38,193 bases of DNA from Methylacidiphilales bacterium (GTDB lineage Bacteria; Verrucomicrobiota; Verrucomicrobiia; Methylacidiphilales; UBA1321), in the NCBI GenBank assembly GCA_026225555.1, contig JAMFSY010000083.1, positions 1 through 38,193 on the forward strand, given 5' to 3'. This document shows, one piece after another, positions 23,414 to 32,700 of the stretch. A model generated the notes under the pieces. The model ran no database searches and was not told where the DNA came from. It saw nothing but the letters and a program-made list of their open reading frames with translations. The translations under genes and the position numbers were made by a program. Each line of letters begins with the position of its first letter. The first letter of the stretch is position 1.

Positions 23414-24649
23414 TTAGAGTTCGAGCAGCACCGCGCCGGGATTCTCGATCACTTCCTTGATCGCGACGAGGAAGGTCACGGCTTCCTTGCCATCGACGAT
23501 CCGGTGATCGTAAGTTAGCGCGACATACATCATCGGGCGGATTTCCACGCGTCCATTGATCGCTACCGGACGCTCCTGGATGGTGTGCATCCCGAGGATG
23601 GCGCACTGCGGCGGATTAAGGATCGGCGTGGAAAGCAGGGAACCAAAAGTGCCGCCGTTGGTGATGGTGAAGACGCCGCCGTCGAGATCGCTCATCGTGA
23701 TCTTGCCGTCGCGCGCTTTCTTGGCGTAGGCGCCGATCGCCTTTTCCACTCCCGCGAAGGAAAGCTCGTCCGCATCGCGGAGGACCGGGACCATGAGGCC
23801 CTTCTCAGTCGAGATGGCCACGCCGATGTCGTAGAAATGGTTCTGCACGACTTCCTCGCCATCGATGCGCGAGTTGATGCCGGGTACGACATGCAGCGCG
23901 TGCACCACGGCCTTCACGAAGAAGGACATGAAGCCGAGCTTGATCTCATGTTTCTTGACGAAGCGGTCCTGGAACTTGCTGCGCAGCGCCATGATGGCGG
24001 AGAGATCGACTTCGTTGAAAGTGGTGAGGTGCGCCGTTTCCTGCTGGGCGCTGAGGAGACGCGCGGCGATTTTCTGGCGGAGCGGCGTCATCTTCTTGCG
24101 CGACGTGCGCTCGCCCTTGGCCTTCGGGGCAGGAGCCGGCGCGGAGGCCGCGGGCTTGCTGCCGCCATCGGCTGCGGCGAGGACATCGCCCTTGAGAATG
24201 CGGCCATCCTTGCCCGTGCCGGAAATCGACGCGGGATCAATGCCCTTCTCCGCCGTTTGGTAACGAACGGCGGGAGAAAGCGCGTCGGCGCTTTTGCCGC
24301 GTGCGGCGGGGGCGGCCACGGCAGCGGAGGCTTCCGCGCGGGGTGCGGTTTTTTCTGCCGCGCCATTGGCCTTCTTTGTCTCTTCCTTACTGCCCTCCGC
24401 AGGAGCGGGAGCGACGGCCGTCTCATCGATGCTGGCTACGACCTGGCCGATCTTCACGGTGTCGCCTTCCTTGGCGAGGTGCTTGAGCAGGCCGGCGCTT
24501 TCGGCGACGACTTCGGACGTGACCTTGTCGGTCTCGATTTCGAAAATGGGATCGCCAGCTTTCACATAGGTGCCGTCCGGTTTGTTCCAGACGCCGAGGA
24601 TGCCGGAGGTGATGGATTCGCCAACGGTGGGGACTTTGACTTCGATCAT
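23414..24649 (-). CDS. sucB: Dihydrolipoyllysine succinyltransferase, E2 of 2-oxoglutarate dehydrogenase
   Basis: Transfers succinyl from the E1 decarboxylase to CoA through a swinging lipoyl arm in the TCA cycle. It has 411 residues. The lipoyl domain is at 1-77, with lipoyl-lysine K42 in [12 protein letters not shown]. An Ala/Pro/Glu-rich linker follows. The E3/E1-binding domain is around 120-165 ([14 protein letters not shown]...[14 protein letters not shown]). The catalytic domain has [20 protein letters not shown] and the active-site [12 protein letters not shown] (H382, D386). It is the third gene of the sucA / small membrane gene / sucB operon, starting 27 bases after the small gene. 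No lpd (E3) is nearby. Confidence 0.97.
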   Translation of the reverse strand: MIEVKVPTVGESITSGILGVWNKPDGTYVKAGDPIFEIETDKVTSEVVAESAGLLKHLAKEGDTVKIGQVVASIDETAVAPAPAEGSKEETKKANGAAEKTAPRAEASAAVAAPAARGKSADALSPAVRYQTAEKGIDPASISGTGKDGRILKGDVLAAADGGSKPAASAPAPAPKAKGERTSRKKMTPLRQKIAARLLSAQQETAHLTTFNEVDLSAIMALRSKFQDRFVKKHEIKLGFMSFFVKAVVHALHVVPGINSRIDGEEVVQNHFYDIGVAISTEKGLMVPVLRDADELSFAGVEKAIGAYAKKARDGKITMSDLDGGVFTITNGGTFGSLLSTPILNPPQCAILGMHTIQERPVAINGRVEIRPMMYVALTYDHRIVDGKEAVTFLVAIKEVIENPGAVLLEL

Positions 24650-24676
24650 AATTTTAAAATACAGCTCCGAGAAGAG

Positions 24677-24892
24677 TTACAGATGGGGCTTTCTCATGAG
24701 AAAAACTGCCACAACCTCCATCAAACCGGCGAAGAGACCGATCATAACAACATGCGCGCCGTAGAATACTTCGGCATAACCAACACTCAACATGATGCCT
24801 GCGCTTAGTCCAAGCAAACCAAGCCCCCAATCGTGGGTGGAGGATTGCCTAGGCGATTGTCTTGTTGCGACCATCGGATCGGTTTCGGTCAT
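24677..24892 (-). CDS. Tiny two-helix membrane protein between sucA and sucB
   Basis: 71 residues. A polar N-terminus (MTETDPMVATRQSPRQSS) is followed by two hydrophobic helices, about 23-41 (LGLLGLSAGIMLSVGYAEV) and 47-66 (HVVMIGLFAGLMEVVAVFLM), and a basic end (RKPHL), consistent with a small inner-membrane hairpin. No family is recognised. The ATG overlaps the sucA stop as ATGA, so its translation is coupled to sucA, and sucB follows after 27 bases. This placement suggests membrane tethering or regulation of the complex, but that is inference. Confidence 0.75.
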   Translation of the reverse strand: MTETDPMVATRQSPRQSSTHDWGLGLLGLSAGIMLSVGYAEVFYGAHVVMIGLFAGLMEVVAVFLMRKPHL

Positions 24893-27687
24893 AAACTAAA
24901 CGCCTGGTTGATCAGCTCGCGCTGTTCGAGTTCATGGATGGCGGTCGCACCGGTCGCGGTACTGGCCGAGGCCTCGCGGCCCGCGTAGGCGATATCGCGT
25001 CCGAAGAGCTTCCGAAGGCGGGGCTCGATGAAGGTCCATGCGCCCATGTTGGCCGATTCTTCCTGGCACCAGACGATCCGGTCGGCCTTGTGCTTGCCGA
25101 CGAGGGCCTGGAGCTTCTTTTCGTACAGCGGATAAAGTTGCTCGACGCGGATGATTGCGGTGTCCGAAATGTTGTTCGCCTGCCGATGATCCACGAGGTC
25201 GAAGTAGACCTTGCCGGTGCAAAGGATGACGCGCTTGGCGTCCTTGGCGACGGCGGGATCAGGCAGGATTTCCTCGAAGCAGCCCTTGGTGAAATCCTCC
25301 CGCGGCGAGGTGCAGCGCGGATCGCGCAGCATGCCCTTGGGCGTCATGAGGACGAGCGGTTTCTTGATCTTGCGCACGGCTTGGCGGCACAGGATGTGGA
25401 AGTAACTCGCGGGCGTCGAGCAATGCGCGACCTGGATGTTATCCTCCGCGCAGGACTGGAGAAAGCGTTCGAGGCGGGCGCTGGAGTGTTCCGGGCCCTG
25501 GCCATGGTAACCGTGCGGCAGAAGCAGCACGATGCCGGAGGTCTCGCCCCACTTCGTTTCCGAGCAGACGATGTACTGGTCGATAATGATCTGCGCGCCG
25601 TTGGCGAAGTCGCCGAACTGCGCTTCCCACAGCACGAGCATCTCGGGGTAATCGAGCGTGTAACCGAAGTCGAAGCCGAGCACCGCGTTTTCCGACAGCG
25701 GGCTGTTGTAGACGCAGAACTTGGCCTGGCCGGACTTGATGTTATTGAGCGGCGTGTAGCGTTCGCGCGTCTTCACGTCGTAGAGCACGGCGTGGCGCTG
25801 GGTGAATGTGCCGCGGCGGCTGTCCTGGCCGGAAAGGCGCACCGGCACACCGCTGTCGAGCAGGCTGCCGAAGGCGAGTGCCTCGGCCGTGCTCCAGTCG
25901 AGCGGCGTTTTGCCCTCGATCATGTCGCGACGGGCCTGCAGCCAGCGTTTGATCTTGGGGTTGAGCTGAAAATTGTCGGGTTCCCTGGTCAGGGCTGCGC
26001 CAAGCGTCTGCACCGTCTCGACCGTCAGCGCTGTATCGACCGGATCGAAGAGCTCGGGGCAGGAAAGCGATTTGCGCAGGGCCGGAACGATGGTCTTGGT
26101 CGTGACTTTCGACTTCTGGAGCGCGTGGTTCAGTTTCTCCTCGAACTCACTGCGGAAGGCGCGGACTTCATCCGGCGTGATGTCGCCGAATTTCACCAGG
26201 TGGCCGAAGAAGATGTCGCTGATCGGGGGATGATCCTCGATCACCGAGTACATCAGCGGCTGGGTGAAGCGCGGTTCGTCGCCTTCGTTGTGGCCGTGGC
26301 GGCGATAGCAGAACATGTCGAGGACGACGTCCTTCTTGAACTGCTGGCGGAATTCGAACGCGAGCTGGATGGTCATCACCGCCGCGATCGGATCGTCGCC
26401 GTTGACGTGGAAAATCGGCACGCCGAGCATCTTGGCCGCCGCCGTGCAATAGGGCGTGGAAGCGCCGTCGATGGGCGAGGTCGTGAACCCGATCTGGTTA
26501 TTGATCACGATATGGATCGTGCCACCCGTACGATAGCCGGGCAGTTGGGAAAGATTGAGCGTTTCCATCACGACACCCTGGCCGATGAAAGAGGCGTCGC
26601 CGTGGAGTTGGACGGGAAGCACCTTGCGGCGTTCCTCGGTATCGTTCAGGCGCCGTTCCCAGGCGCGGGCCTTGCCCTGCACGACGGGATCGACCGCTTC
26701 GAGATGGCTGGGATTTGGCGCGAGGCTCAGGCCAATCTTTGCGCCCGTGCTGGTTGTGGTAATCGCCTCGTAACCGAGGTGATATTTCACGTCGCCATCG
26801 CCGAGCTCGGAGCCGGGGACGTAGTTTTCCGCGAACTCGTTGAAGACGAATTCGTAGTCCTTGCCGAGGATGTTCGCGAGCACGTTCAGCCGCCCGCGAT
26901 GGGCCATGCCCATGACGATCTGCTCCACGCCGTGGCGGGGACATTCCTCCACAATCTTGTCGAGGATGGGGATAATCGTTTCGCCGCCTTCGAGCGAAAA
27001 ACGCTTCTGGCCGACATAACGCGTGTGGAGAAATTTCTCAAAAAGCTCGCCTTCGAGCAGGTGGGTCAGCACCCGCTTCTTTTCCGCGAGCGGGAGGTTA
27101 TCCTTGCGCAGGCGGCCGGCCTCGATGCGATCACGCAGCCAGCGTCGGATGGTGAAATCCTCGATGTGCATGTACTCGATGCCGACGTTTGCGCAATAGG
27201 TCTCCTCCATGAGCGAGACGATGGCGCGGAGCGTCATGGAGGTGCGCTGACTTCCGAGCAGGAAATCGAATTCGGAATCGAGATCGGCCTCGGTCAGGCC
27301 CATGTAATCGAGGCTCAGTTCCGGCACGGTGCGGCGGCGCAGATTAAGCGGATCGACCTTCGCCGATTGGTGTCCGAGGCGACGATAAGCGCCCACGAGC
27401 GCATCGACCTTGGCCTGCTTCAGCCGGTCGCTGGTGGTGGAGGAAACGGCGGGAGCGGCACTCCCTGCCGCAGGGGTGCGGCGGGGCGGCTGCTGGGCGC
27501 CGAGCTCAAAGCCGGCGAAAAAGGCGTTCCATTGTTCATCGACGCTCGAGGGATCAGCCTTCCACTGCGTGTAAAGGGCGTCCAGTTGCGAGCCGTTTTC
27601 GGCGGAGGCGGCGTCGGTACGGGAGACGCCGTTGGTATCCGGGGTCAGGTTGACCCCGTGGGGCATAACGGTCATAGGGTTTGGCAT
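24889..27687 (-). CDS. sucA: 2-oxoglutarate dehydrogenase E1 component
   Basis: A thiamine-diphosphate enzyme that decarboxylates 2-oxoglutarate and succinylates the E2 lipoyl arm. It has 932 residues from the ATG at 27687; a TTG nine codons earlier is less likely. The N-terminal ~45 residues hold the E2-binding segment with LDALYTQWKADPSSVDEQWN. Motifs include MGMAHRGRLNVLANILGK, KYHLGYEA, LAPNPSHLEAVDPVVQGKAR, HGDASFIGQGVVMETLNLS, INNQIGFTTSP, HVNGDDPIAAV, RRHGHNEGDEPRFTQPLMY, and in the C-terminal domain LLPHGYHGQGPEHSSARLER. A normal-length SucA/OdhA with no E2-type fusion. First gene of the operon with the small membrane gene and sucB. Confidence 0.97.
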   Translation of the reverse strand: MPNPMTVMPHGVNLTPDTNGVSRTDAASAENGSQLDALYTQWKADPSSVDEQWNAFFAGFELGAQQPPRRTPAAGSAAPAVSSTTSDRLKQAKVDALVGAYRRLGHQSAKVDPLNLRRRTVPELSLDYMGLTEADLDSEFDFLLGSQRTSMTLRAIVSLMEETYCANVGIEYMHIEDFTIRRWLRDRIEAGRLRKDNLPLAEKKRVLTHLLEGELFEKFLHTRYVGQKRFSLEGGETIIPILDKIVEECPRHGVEQIVMGMAHRGRLNVLANILGKDYEFVFNEFAENYVPGSELGDGDVKYHLGYEAITTTSTGAKIGLSLAPNPSHLEAVDPVVQGKARAWERRLNDTEERRKVLPVQLHGDASFIGQGVVMETLNLSQLPGYRTGGTIHIVINNQIGFTTSPIDGASTPYCTAAAKMLGVPIFHVNGDDPIAAVMTIQLAFEFRQQFKKDVVLDMFCYRRHGHNEGDEPRFTQPLMYSVIEDHPPISDIFFGHLVKFGDITPDEVRAFRSEFEEKLNHALQKSKVTTKTIVPALRKSLSCPELFDPVDTALTVETVQTLGAALTREPDNFQLNPKIKRWLQARRDMIEGKTPLDWSTAEALAFGSLLDSGVPVRLSGQDSRRGTFTQRHAVLYDVKTRERYTPLNNIKSGQAKFCVYNSPLSENAVLGFDFGYTLDYPEMLVLWEAQFGDFANGAQIIIDQYIVCSETKWGETSGIVLLLPHGYHGQGPEHSSARLERFLQSCAEDNIQVAHCSTPASYFHILCRQAVRKIKKPLVLMTPKGMLRDPRCTSPREDFTKGCFEEILPDPAVAKDAKRVILCTGKVYFDLVDHRQANNISDTAIIRVEQLYPLYEKKLQALVGKHKADRIVWCQEESANMGAWTFIEPRLRKLFGRDIAYAGREASASTATGATAIHELEQRELINQAFSL

Positions 27688-27763
27688 GGTAGTCGATTCA
27701 GGGCTCAGTGGCAATGCCGGGGCGCTTCGGCGGGGAGACGTAGAAATATTGCATCGCAGGGGG

Positions 27764-28507
27764 CTAGGGATTAGTAGCTGTGCTAATAGTCGCGCTCTGG
27801 AGGGGAGGCGTCGGCAGGACGCGATAAAAACGAAGGGCCTCGATCCGAGGCGTCAGTTGCTTAAGCCGGTAAACGCCCCAATCGGGGCTGCGCGCCGGGT
27901 CGCGGGTCAGATAATCCCAGCCATCCTTGCCGACGATCACCACGAAATGCATGGTGCCGTTGCGCAGGGTCAGCCGGACGATGACCGGATTTCCTGCGAG
28001 CAGTTCCCGATCGATCAAGGCATAGGAGGGAAGGTCTTCGTAGGCTTTCTCGACGTAACCGGGCGGCGCGAGCTCGCAGGCCTTTTCCCAGTAGATATAG
28101 CCATTCTCGGTATAACCGCCGTGAGTGGTGAGGTATTGGTTGAGACGCTCGGGATCGGTATCCACGCCATAGGAGGCCATCACCATCGCGGCGGAGGTGA
28201 GCGCGCAACCCTGCTGGCCCACCGTATCGAAGGTCGGGCCGAGCAACTGAAAGGTCCAGCGGGGATCATCCTGCTGGAAGGGCGGGACGGGGATTTCCAC
28301 GCGGTGGACGAAGTAGCGGCCACCGCTGGTGGAGATGACGTGTTTCCAGTTGAAGAATACGGGGACCCCCCAATAGAGGGCCGCCGCGAGCGCGAGGCCA
28401 CCGAACCAGAGCGTCAGACGGCGGCCAGCGGAGCTGGGAGAGCGTCTTCCCGACCGCGAGTGATAGGCAGGGCTCAGCGTGGCCAGGGGAACGGCGGACG
28501 CGGACAT
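27764..28507 (-). CDS. Membrane-anchored C39-like (papain-fold) cysteine peptidase
   Basis: 247 residues with one N-terminal membrane helix at about 31-51 (LTLWFGGLALAAALYWGVPV), so the catalytic domain is probably outside the inner membrane. The peptidase domain begins at DDPRW and has TVGQQGCALTSAAMVMASYG, with nucleophile C101 and preceding oxyanion glutamine Q98/Q99. Then come MHFVVIVGKDGWDYLTRDPA, with H187 and D203. This full C-H-D set fits the Peptidase_C39_2 (papain-like) group. Substrate unknown. No bacteriocin precursor or ABC exporter is adjacent, so peptide maturation is not indicated. It lies downstream of the YfhO-like gene, separated by a family B palindrome. Confidence 0.85.
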   Translation of the reverse strand: MSASAVPLATLSPAYHSRSGRRSPSSAGRRLTLWFGGLALAAALYWGVPVFFNWKHVISTSGGRYFVHRVEIPVPPFQQDDPRWTFQLLGPTFDTVGQQGCALTSAAMVMASYGVDTDPERLNQYLTTHGGYTENGYIYWEKACELAPPGYVEKAYEDLPSYALIDRELLAGNPVIVRLTLRNGTMHFVVIVGKDGWDYLTRDPARSPDWGVYRLKQLTPRIEALRFYRVLPTPPLQSATISTATNP

Positions 28508-28654
28508 TCGTCTAGCTTATCCCGGTCGGCCTCCAGAGACAAGGGCGCGGGTGTAGATATAAGAGCGGCTTGCGGAAAGGCAGGTTACCATTATCCATGA
28601 CCTTGGCCGGGCCCTAAGAGCTTTGCTGAAAAAGGCTTACTCTCAAAAATTTCC

Positions 28655-28740
28655 GTCATCCTGAGCTTGTCGAAGGATCAGTTCGGTCGCCTCTTGCTTT
28701 TATGGAGGCAGAACTGATCCTTCGACAAGCTCAGGATGAC
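28655..28740. repeat. Family B inverted-repeat element, second copy
   Basis: Perfect 29-base arms 28655-28683 and 28712-28740, identical to the arms at 18090/18141, with an unrelated 28-base loop. It ends 26 bases beyond the stop codon of the YfhO-like gene, suggesting use as that gene's terminator. Confidence 0.95.
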
Positions 28741-28766
28741 TGCCTTTTTCCGCAGGCTCCTAAAGC

Positions 28767-31349
28767 TCAGGCTTCCCCATCGGCATCGCCATCCGGCTTC
28801 CGCCGCCACAACGCGAATCCCGCCACCAGCCAGGAGGCCAGCATGGCGCCATCGCTTAGGTTATTCATCACCATGGCGCGCAGATGGAATCCCGCCACGC
28901 GATAGTGGGCCACATAATGGAGGGAAATCTGCGAGGAACCCGCCGCGACGGGAATGGCGCGGAGCATAAAGTCGGCGCGCAGGAGTGGCGCCTCGTGGCC
29001 GTTTACTTCCACTTTCCAATCGGGATCGTAAGCGTCGTTGATCAGGATGTAGCCGGGCTGGGGAACCTGCACGGCAAGCTCGATATGGTGTGCGTCGTAG
29101 TCGCCGAGTCCGACCTCCGCGTGCGCCGAGCTGGCTGGCATGGCGGGAGGCGCACCCGGAGCGCCGGAAACGGCGGCGGCCAGCAACACGGTATTGCGCG
29201 GGTTCCAGTTCGAGTCCTTCAGCCGCTTGAGCAGGTCGGCATCTTTGGGCAAGACCTCCGCATAAGGTACGAAGGTCGCCTTGGCCAGGTAATCGCGAAA
29301 TTGGATGAGGGCGTGGGAAGGCAGGTTGGGCGAGCTGGTCGGCTCCAGCATGTAGCCATCGACATGGTCGATATTCGCCTTGATGCGCGGATCGGCCTGC
29401 ACCTCCGCGAAGCCCGCTTGCGGAACGACCAGGTTTTTCACGCCCGAGAGAAGCCAGAGGCGGCTGCGATCATCGTCCAGGGTTTGCAGGTAGGCATTCA
29501 GGTCATCCGGCACGCGCGAAGCCGCCGAGATATCCAGGCACGAGATGCGCGGGTTGTTGAATTGGTTTTGCAGGAGGACGTTGAGGACCGGGTCCTGTGG
29601 GGCGACGGTCACGCGGACGGTCGGGCCCTCGTTTCCCAGCGCTTCCAGCAGGGGATTGGTGTCGGTCAGGATGGAAATATCGGTGGCGCGAATGAACTGG
29701 GTCGCGACCCAGGCGAGCTGCGCGACACTCAGCGCGCCAAGGCCCAGCGCGAGGGTCAGCGGCAGGTGCGCGGGCTCCAGCATGGTTTGCCAGGCGCGAT
29801 GCATCCACGGGTTCTCCAGCTTCCAGCCGCGCAGACGTTCCGGTTTCCAGAGGAAACGCGGAAGGAGGCAGGCCAGTAACATCAGCACAACGGCCACGCC
29901 GAGCGAGGTGTGCAGCGTGCTCATGATCGCGGCGATCGAGCCCGGATCGTAGCCCTCGGTTTGAAGGACCGGGGCAAGTTGAATCGTGAGCGGATAGCTC
30001 GCGCCCAGCCCGAGGACGAGAAGCGTGAGCGTGCCGTCCAGGAACCAAAGGAGGCGGCGGCGCAGGCGCGCGGTTTCCGGCGTGCCGTCCGCTTTCATCG
30101 TGGCGAGAACATGCTGCATGCCGATGGCGCTGAGCGTGACGAGCGCGAAATTGGTAATCTCGAGCCACTTCAGCGGATTGCGCCATTTATCCATGAGCGG
30201 CAGCGCAAAGAGAGGCCGATAAAGCGGCGTGTGATAACCCCAGGAGAGCACGAGCGCGAGCGCGCCCAATCCCAGCAGCAGACGGCCATAGAAACGCGGG
30301 CGGTCGCTCATTTCCACGGGACCGAGGAGCCAGCCGTTCTTTCCCAGGAGCAGGAAAACGGCGAGCAGCGCAAGGACGGTTGCGACCGTGCCAGTGGTGC
30401 TGATGGCGAGATTGAGGTTACGGGTGCCCTGGTGTTTTTGTTCCCAGCCGGGCCACTGTCCGATGCGGCCCCAGTAAGGGCCTTCGGCGCTGCTTGAATG
30501 CCAGCCGAAGAAACCGGGAGCGAGGTAGGTCAGCGTCTCCTCCGGCCCAAGGCTGAATTGTGTGTCGAATTTATAGATCTGCTCACGATCCGTCTGGCCG
30601 CTCATGCTGACGCCGACGATGAAACTTTGGAAGAGGGCCAGAAAGGCGGCGAACGAAACGAGGAGCGCCACGGCGGCACAGAGCGTGAGATGCCGCACCT
30701 GGACCGGCCAGATCGAGGGGCGGCGCCAAATCGGGGCGAGAAACAGCGCGGCAATGAGCAGGCTGGCGATGCCGCCGCGATCGGGTTGCAGGCCGACCAT
30801 GAGTCCGCAACTCACCCCGCTGATGACGGCGTACCCCCAGTGGCGGGTGCGTTGCGACCGAAGCGCGCCCCAGGCGGCCAGCGCGTAAAAGGGCCACGTG
30901 GCGATGTAGCCGTAGTGACCGGGAAAGACGAAGGGCAGGATATCGCCCTGCCACGCGAAAACGATGCCGCCGAAGAGCGCCGCCGGGCGGGAGAGTTCGA
31001 GTTCGCGCAAGAAGGCGGCCATGGCGAGGAGCGCCATCGTGGTGAGGACCGGCGTGTAGGTCGTAAAGAAGAGCCACGCCGGAAGATGGGCGGCGAGGCT
31101 GAAGGGGTTCATCGGCGGTGGCAGGTTGGCGAGGCCGAGCCAGTTGAGGACGAGGAATTCACCGCTGGGCGGTGCCTGGTAGGCGTACTTCCAGAGATTG
31201 CACGGATCGACGTCGATGGAGACAGGCACGCTTTGGCCGAAGGAGAAAAACTGGCAAAGCGCGAGTTGCGCGATCAGCGAGAGGAAGGCGACGACCCAGA
31301 GCGAAATCCACGGGCCGGGGGAGTCGGATGAACGAACGGACGATTCCAT
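28767..31349 (-). CDS. Large multi-helix membrane protein, YfhO-like
   Basis: 860 residues with about a dozen predicted inner-membrane helices between residue 15 and ~560, then a soluble C-terminal region. It resembles the bacterial YfhO group (GT-C-like membrane proteins linked in Firmicutes to lipoteichoic acid glycosylation). The N-terminal loop has SIDVDPCNLWKYAYQAPPSG. The C-terminal beta domain has PGYILINDAYDPDWKVEVNG and HEAPLLRADFMLRAIPVAAG, typical of the YfhO terminal region (desired pattern: Y-P-G-W-K-V-x-V-D-G). Likely a lipid-linked sugar transfer or cell-surface glycan function, unproven. The start is the ATG at 31349, diverging from the gene at 31478. Confidence 0.75.
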   Translation of the reverse strand: MESSVRSSDSPGPWISLWVVAFLSLIAQLALCQFFSFGQSVPVSIDVDPCNLWKYAYQAPPSGEFLVLNWLGLANLPPPMNPFSLAAHLPAWLFFTTYTPVLTTMALLAMAAFLRELELSRPAALFGGIVFAWQGDILPFVFPGHYGYIATWPFYALAAWGALRSQRTRHWGYAVISGVSCGLMVGLQPDRGGIASLLIAALFLAPIWRRPSIWPVQVRHLTLCAAVALLVSFAAFLALFQSFIVGVSMSGQTDREQIYKFDTQFSLGPEETLTYLAPGFFGWHSSSAEGPYWGRIGQWPGWEQKHQGTRNLNLAISTTGTVATVLALLAVFLLLGKNGWLLGPVEMSDRPRFYGRLLLGLGALALVLSWGYHTPLYRPLFALPLMDKWRNPLKWLEITNFALVTLSAIGMQHVLATMKADGTPETARLRRRLLWFLDGTLTLLVLGLGASYPLTIQLAPVLQTEGYDPGSIAAIMSTLHTSLGVAVVLMLLACLLPRFLWKPERLRGWKLENPWMHRAWQTMLEPAHLPLTLALGLGALSVAQLAWVATQFIRATDISILTDTNPLLEALGNEGPTVRVTVAPQDPVLNVLLQNQFNNPRISCLDISAASRVPDDLNAYLQTLDDDRSRLWLLSGVKNLVVPQAGFAEVQADPRIKANIDHVDGYMLEPTSSPNLPSHALIQFRDYLAKATFVPYAEVLPKDADLLKRLKDSNWNPRNTVLLAAAVSGAPGAPPAMPASSAHAEVGLGDYDAHHIELAVQVPQPGYILINDAYDPDWKVEVNGHEAPLLRADFMLRAIPVAAGSSQISLHYVAHYRVAGFHLRAMVMNNLSDGAMLASWLVAGFALWRRKPDGDADGEA

Positions 31350-31477
31350 CGTCGAGGATTAGCGAGCTTCCGTGCGCCGGGAAAGCGTGATCGTGAAGGC
31401 AGCGATGGAGCAATGATGATTTTCCGCCCGGTCTTTCCCTGCCTGTCATATCCTGTTAATCTTCCCGAGCCCATCCC

Positions 31478-31762
31478 ATGAATTCCCACCACGATGCCTT
31501 CGTATCCCGCGCGGAATTCGAGGAATTCCTCCACGTCTTCACGCACGAAATCCGCAACCGGCTGAACAGCATCAGCCTTGAGGCTACCGATCTCGCCGAG
31601 CAGGCCGGGGACGCGGCCGACGCGATGAGGTTGCAGCAAAGCGTGCGGGACTGCGCCGCCTTGATGAAGACCGCGCGCGAGTTGCTCACGCCGGACGATC
31701 CGGAAGCGAAGAAGCTGACCGTGGCCGAAGCCATCGCGAAACTGCGGGCGCGCTCTACTTGA
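31478..31762 (+). CDS. Stand-alone histidine-kinase dimerisation (HisKA-like) protein
   Basis: 94 residues, all helical. FEEFLHVFTHEIRNRLNSIS resembles the H-box of sensor kinases (H-E-[IL]-R-N-x-L) with the candidate phosphohistidine in THEIRN. A second helix (MRLQQSVRDCAALMKTAREL) would complete the dimerisation hairpin. No ATPase domain (N, G1 or G2 box) follows: the gene ends after a short tail and mqnD begins 92 bases later. It may be a phosphotransfer or regulatory partner, or a remnant of a larger kinase. No response regulator is adjacent. Confidence 0.7.
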   Translation: MNSHHDAFVSRAEFEEFLHVFTHEIRNRLNSISLEATDLAEQAGDAADAMRLQQSVRDCAALMKTARELLTPDDPEAKKLTVAEAIAKLRARST

Positions 31763-31854
31763 GGCTTTCCTTCAGGTTGGTTTGGGCCCTGGGTAAAAAT
31801 TGAAATTCGGGCGACTTTCTGGCGCTCGGCTGGAGAATGCGATAAGGTGCGGTG

Positions 31855-32694
31855 ATGAAACTCACGCTGGGCCATTCCCCCGATCCTGATGACGCCTTCA
31901 TGTTTTACGCGTTGGCAAAGCACCTCCTGCCGACGCCCGGTTACGAGTTCGAGCACATCCTGCAGGACATCCAGACGCTGAACGAACGGGCGACGCGCGC
32001 GGAGCTCGACATCACCGCGATTTCGATCCACGCCTACGCCTATGTGTTGAAGGATTACGCCTTGCTCCGTAGCGGCGCGAGCATGGGCGATAACTATGGG
32101 CCGATGATTGTCGGCAAACGCGCCTATACGCGCGAGGAATTGCTCACGCATAAAATCGCCGTGCCCGGCCTGATGACCAGTGCGTTTCTCGCATTGCAAC
32201 TTTTTCTCGGCCTGCCGAAGGAGAAGCTGAACTACGTCGTTGTGCCCTTCGACCAGATCTTCGACGCCCTCGCGCGCGGCGAGGCGGACGCGGGGCTGAT
32301 CATCCACGAAGGCCAGCTCACCTACGCGAAGGAAGGCTTCGTTTTGAGCGCCGACCTCGGCAAGTGGTTCTTCGCCGAGACCAACGGCCTGCCCCTGCCG
32401 CTCGGTGGCAACGCGGTGAAGAAATCGCTCGGCACCAAGGCGATCAAGGAGCTCTCGAAGATCCTTTACGACAGCATCGATTATGGCCTCGCCCATCGCG
32501 CCGCGGGCGTGGAGCACGCGCTGCCGCTGGGCCGCGGTCTCGATCGCGCGCTGGCCGATAAATTCATCGGGATGTACGTCAACGACCTCACGCTCGACTA
32601 CGGCCTGCGCGGCGAAAAAGGTGTGCGCGAATTCCTCGGTCGCGCCCATCACGCCGGGTTGATTCCCGCGCCGGTGGAGTTGGAGTTTGTCTAG
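31855..32694 (+). CDS. mqnD: 1,4-dihydroxy-6-naphthoate synthase (futalosine menaquinone pathway)
   Basis: Converts cyclic dehypoxanthine futalosine to 1,4-dihydroxy-6-naphthoate, a late step in the futalosine route to menaquinone. It has 279 residues with a periplasmic-binding-protein fold. The start is the ATG at 31855, five bases after an AAGGTG ribosome site; a GTG one codon earlier is also open. Family motifs: LGHSPDPDDAFMFYALAK, DITAISIHAYAYV, GDNYGPMIVGK, VPGLMTSAFLAL, FDALARGEADAGLIIHEGQ and LPLPLGGNAVKK. No other mqn gene is present in the window. The nucleotidyltransferase-like gene starts six bases downstream. Confidence 0.96.
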   Translation: MKLTLGHSPDPDDAFMFYALAKHLLPTPGYEFEHILQDIQTLNERATRAELDITAISIHAYAYVLKDYALLRSGASMGDNYGPMIVGKRAYTREELLTHKIAVPGLMTSAFLALQLFLGLPKEKLNYVVVPFDQIFDALARGEADAGLIIHEGQLTYAKEGFVLSADLGKWFFAETNGLPLPLGGNAVKKSLGTKAIKELSKILYDSIDYGLAHRAAGVEHALPLGRGLDRALADKFIGMYVNDLTLDYGLRGEKGVREFLGRAHHAGLIPAPVELEFV

Positions 32695-32700
32695 GAATCT

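Noticed and set aside
24934-27774. Very long open frame (over 900 codons) on the plus strand
   Set aside because: It is the exact antisense of sucA, caused by GC-rich codon bias; its translation has no recognisable domains.
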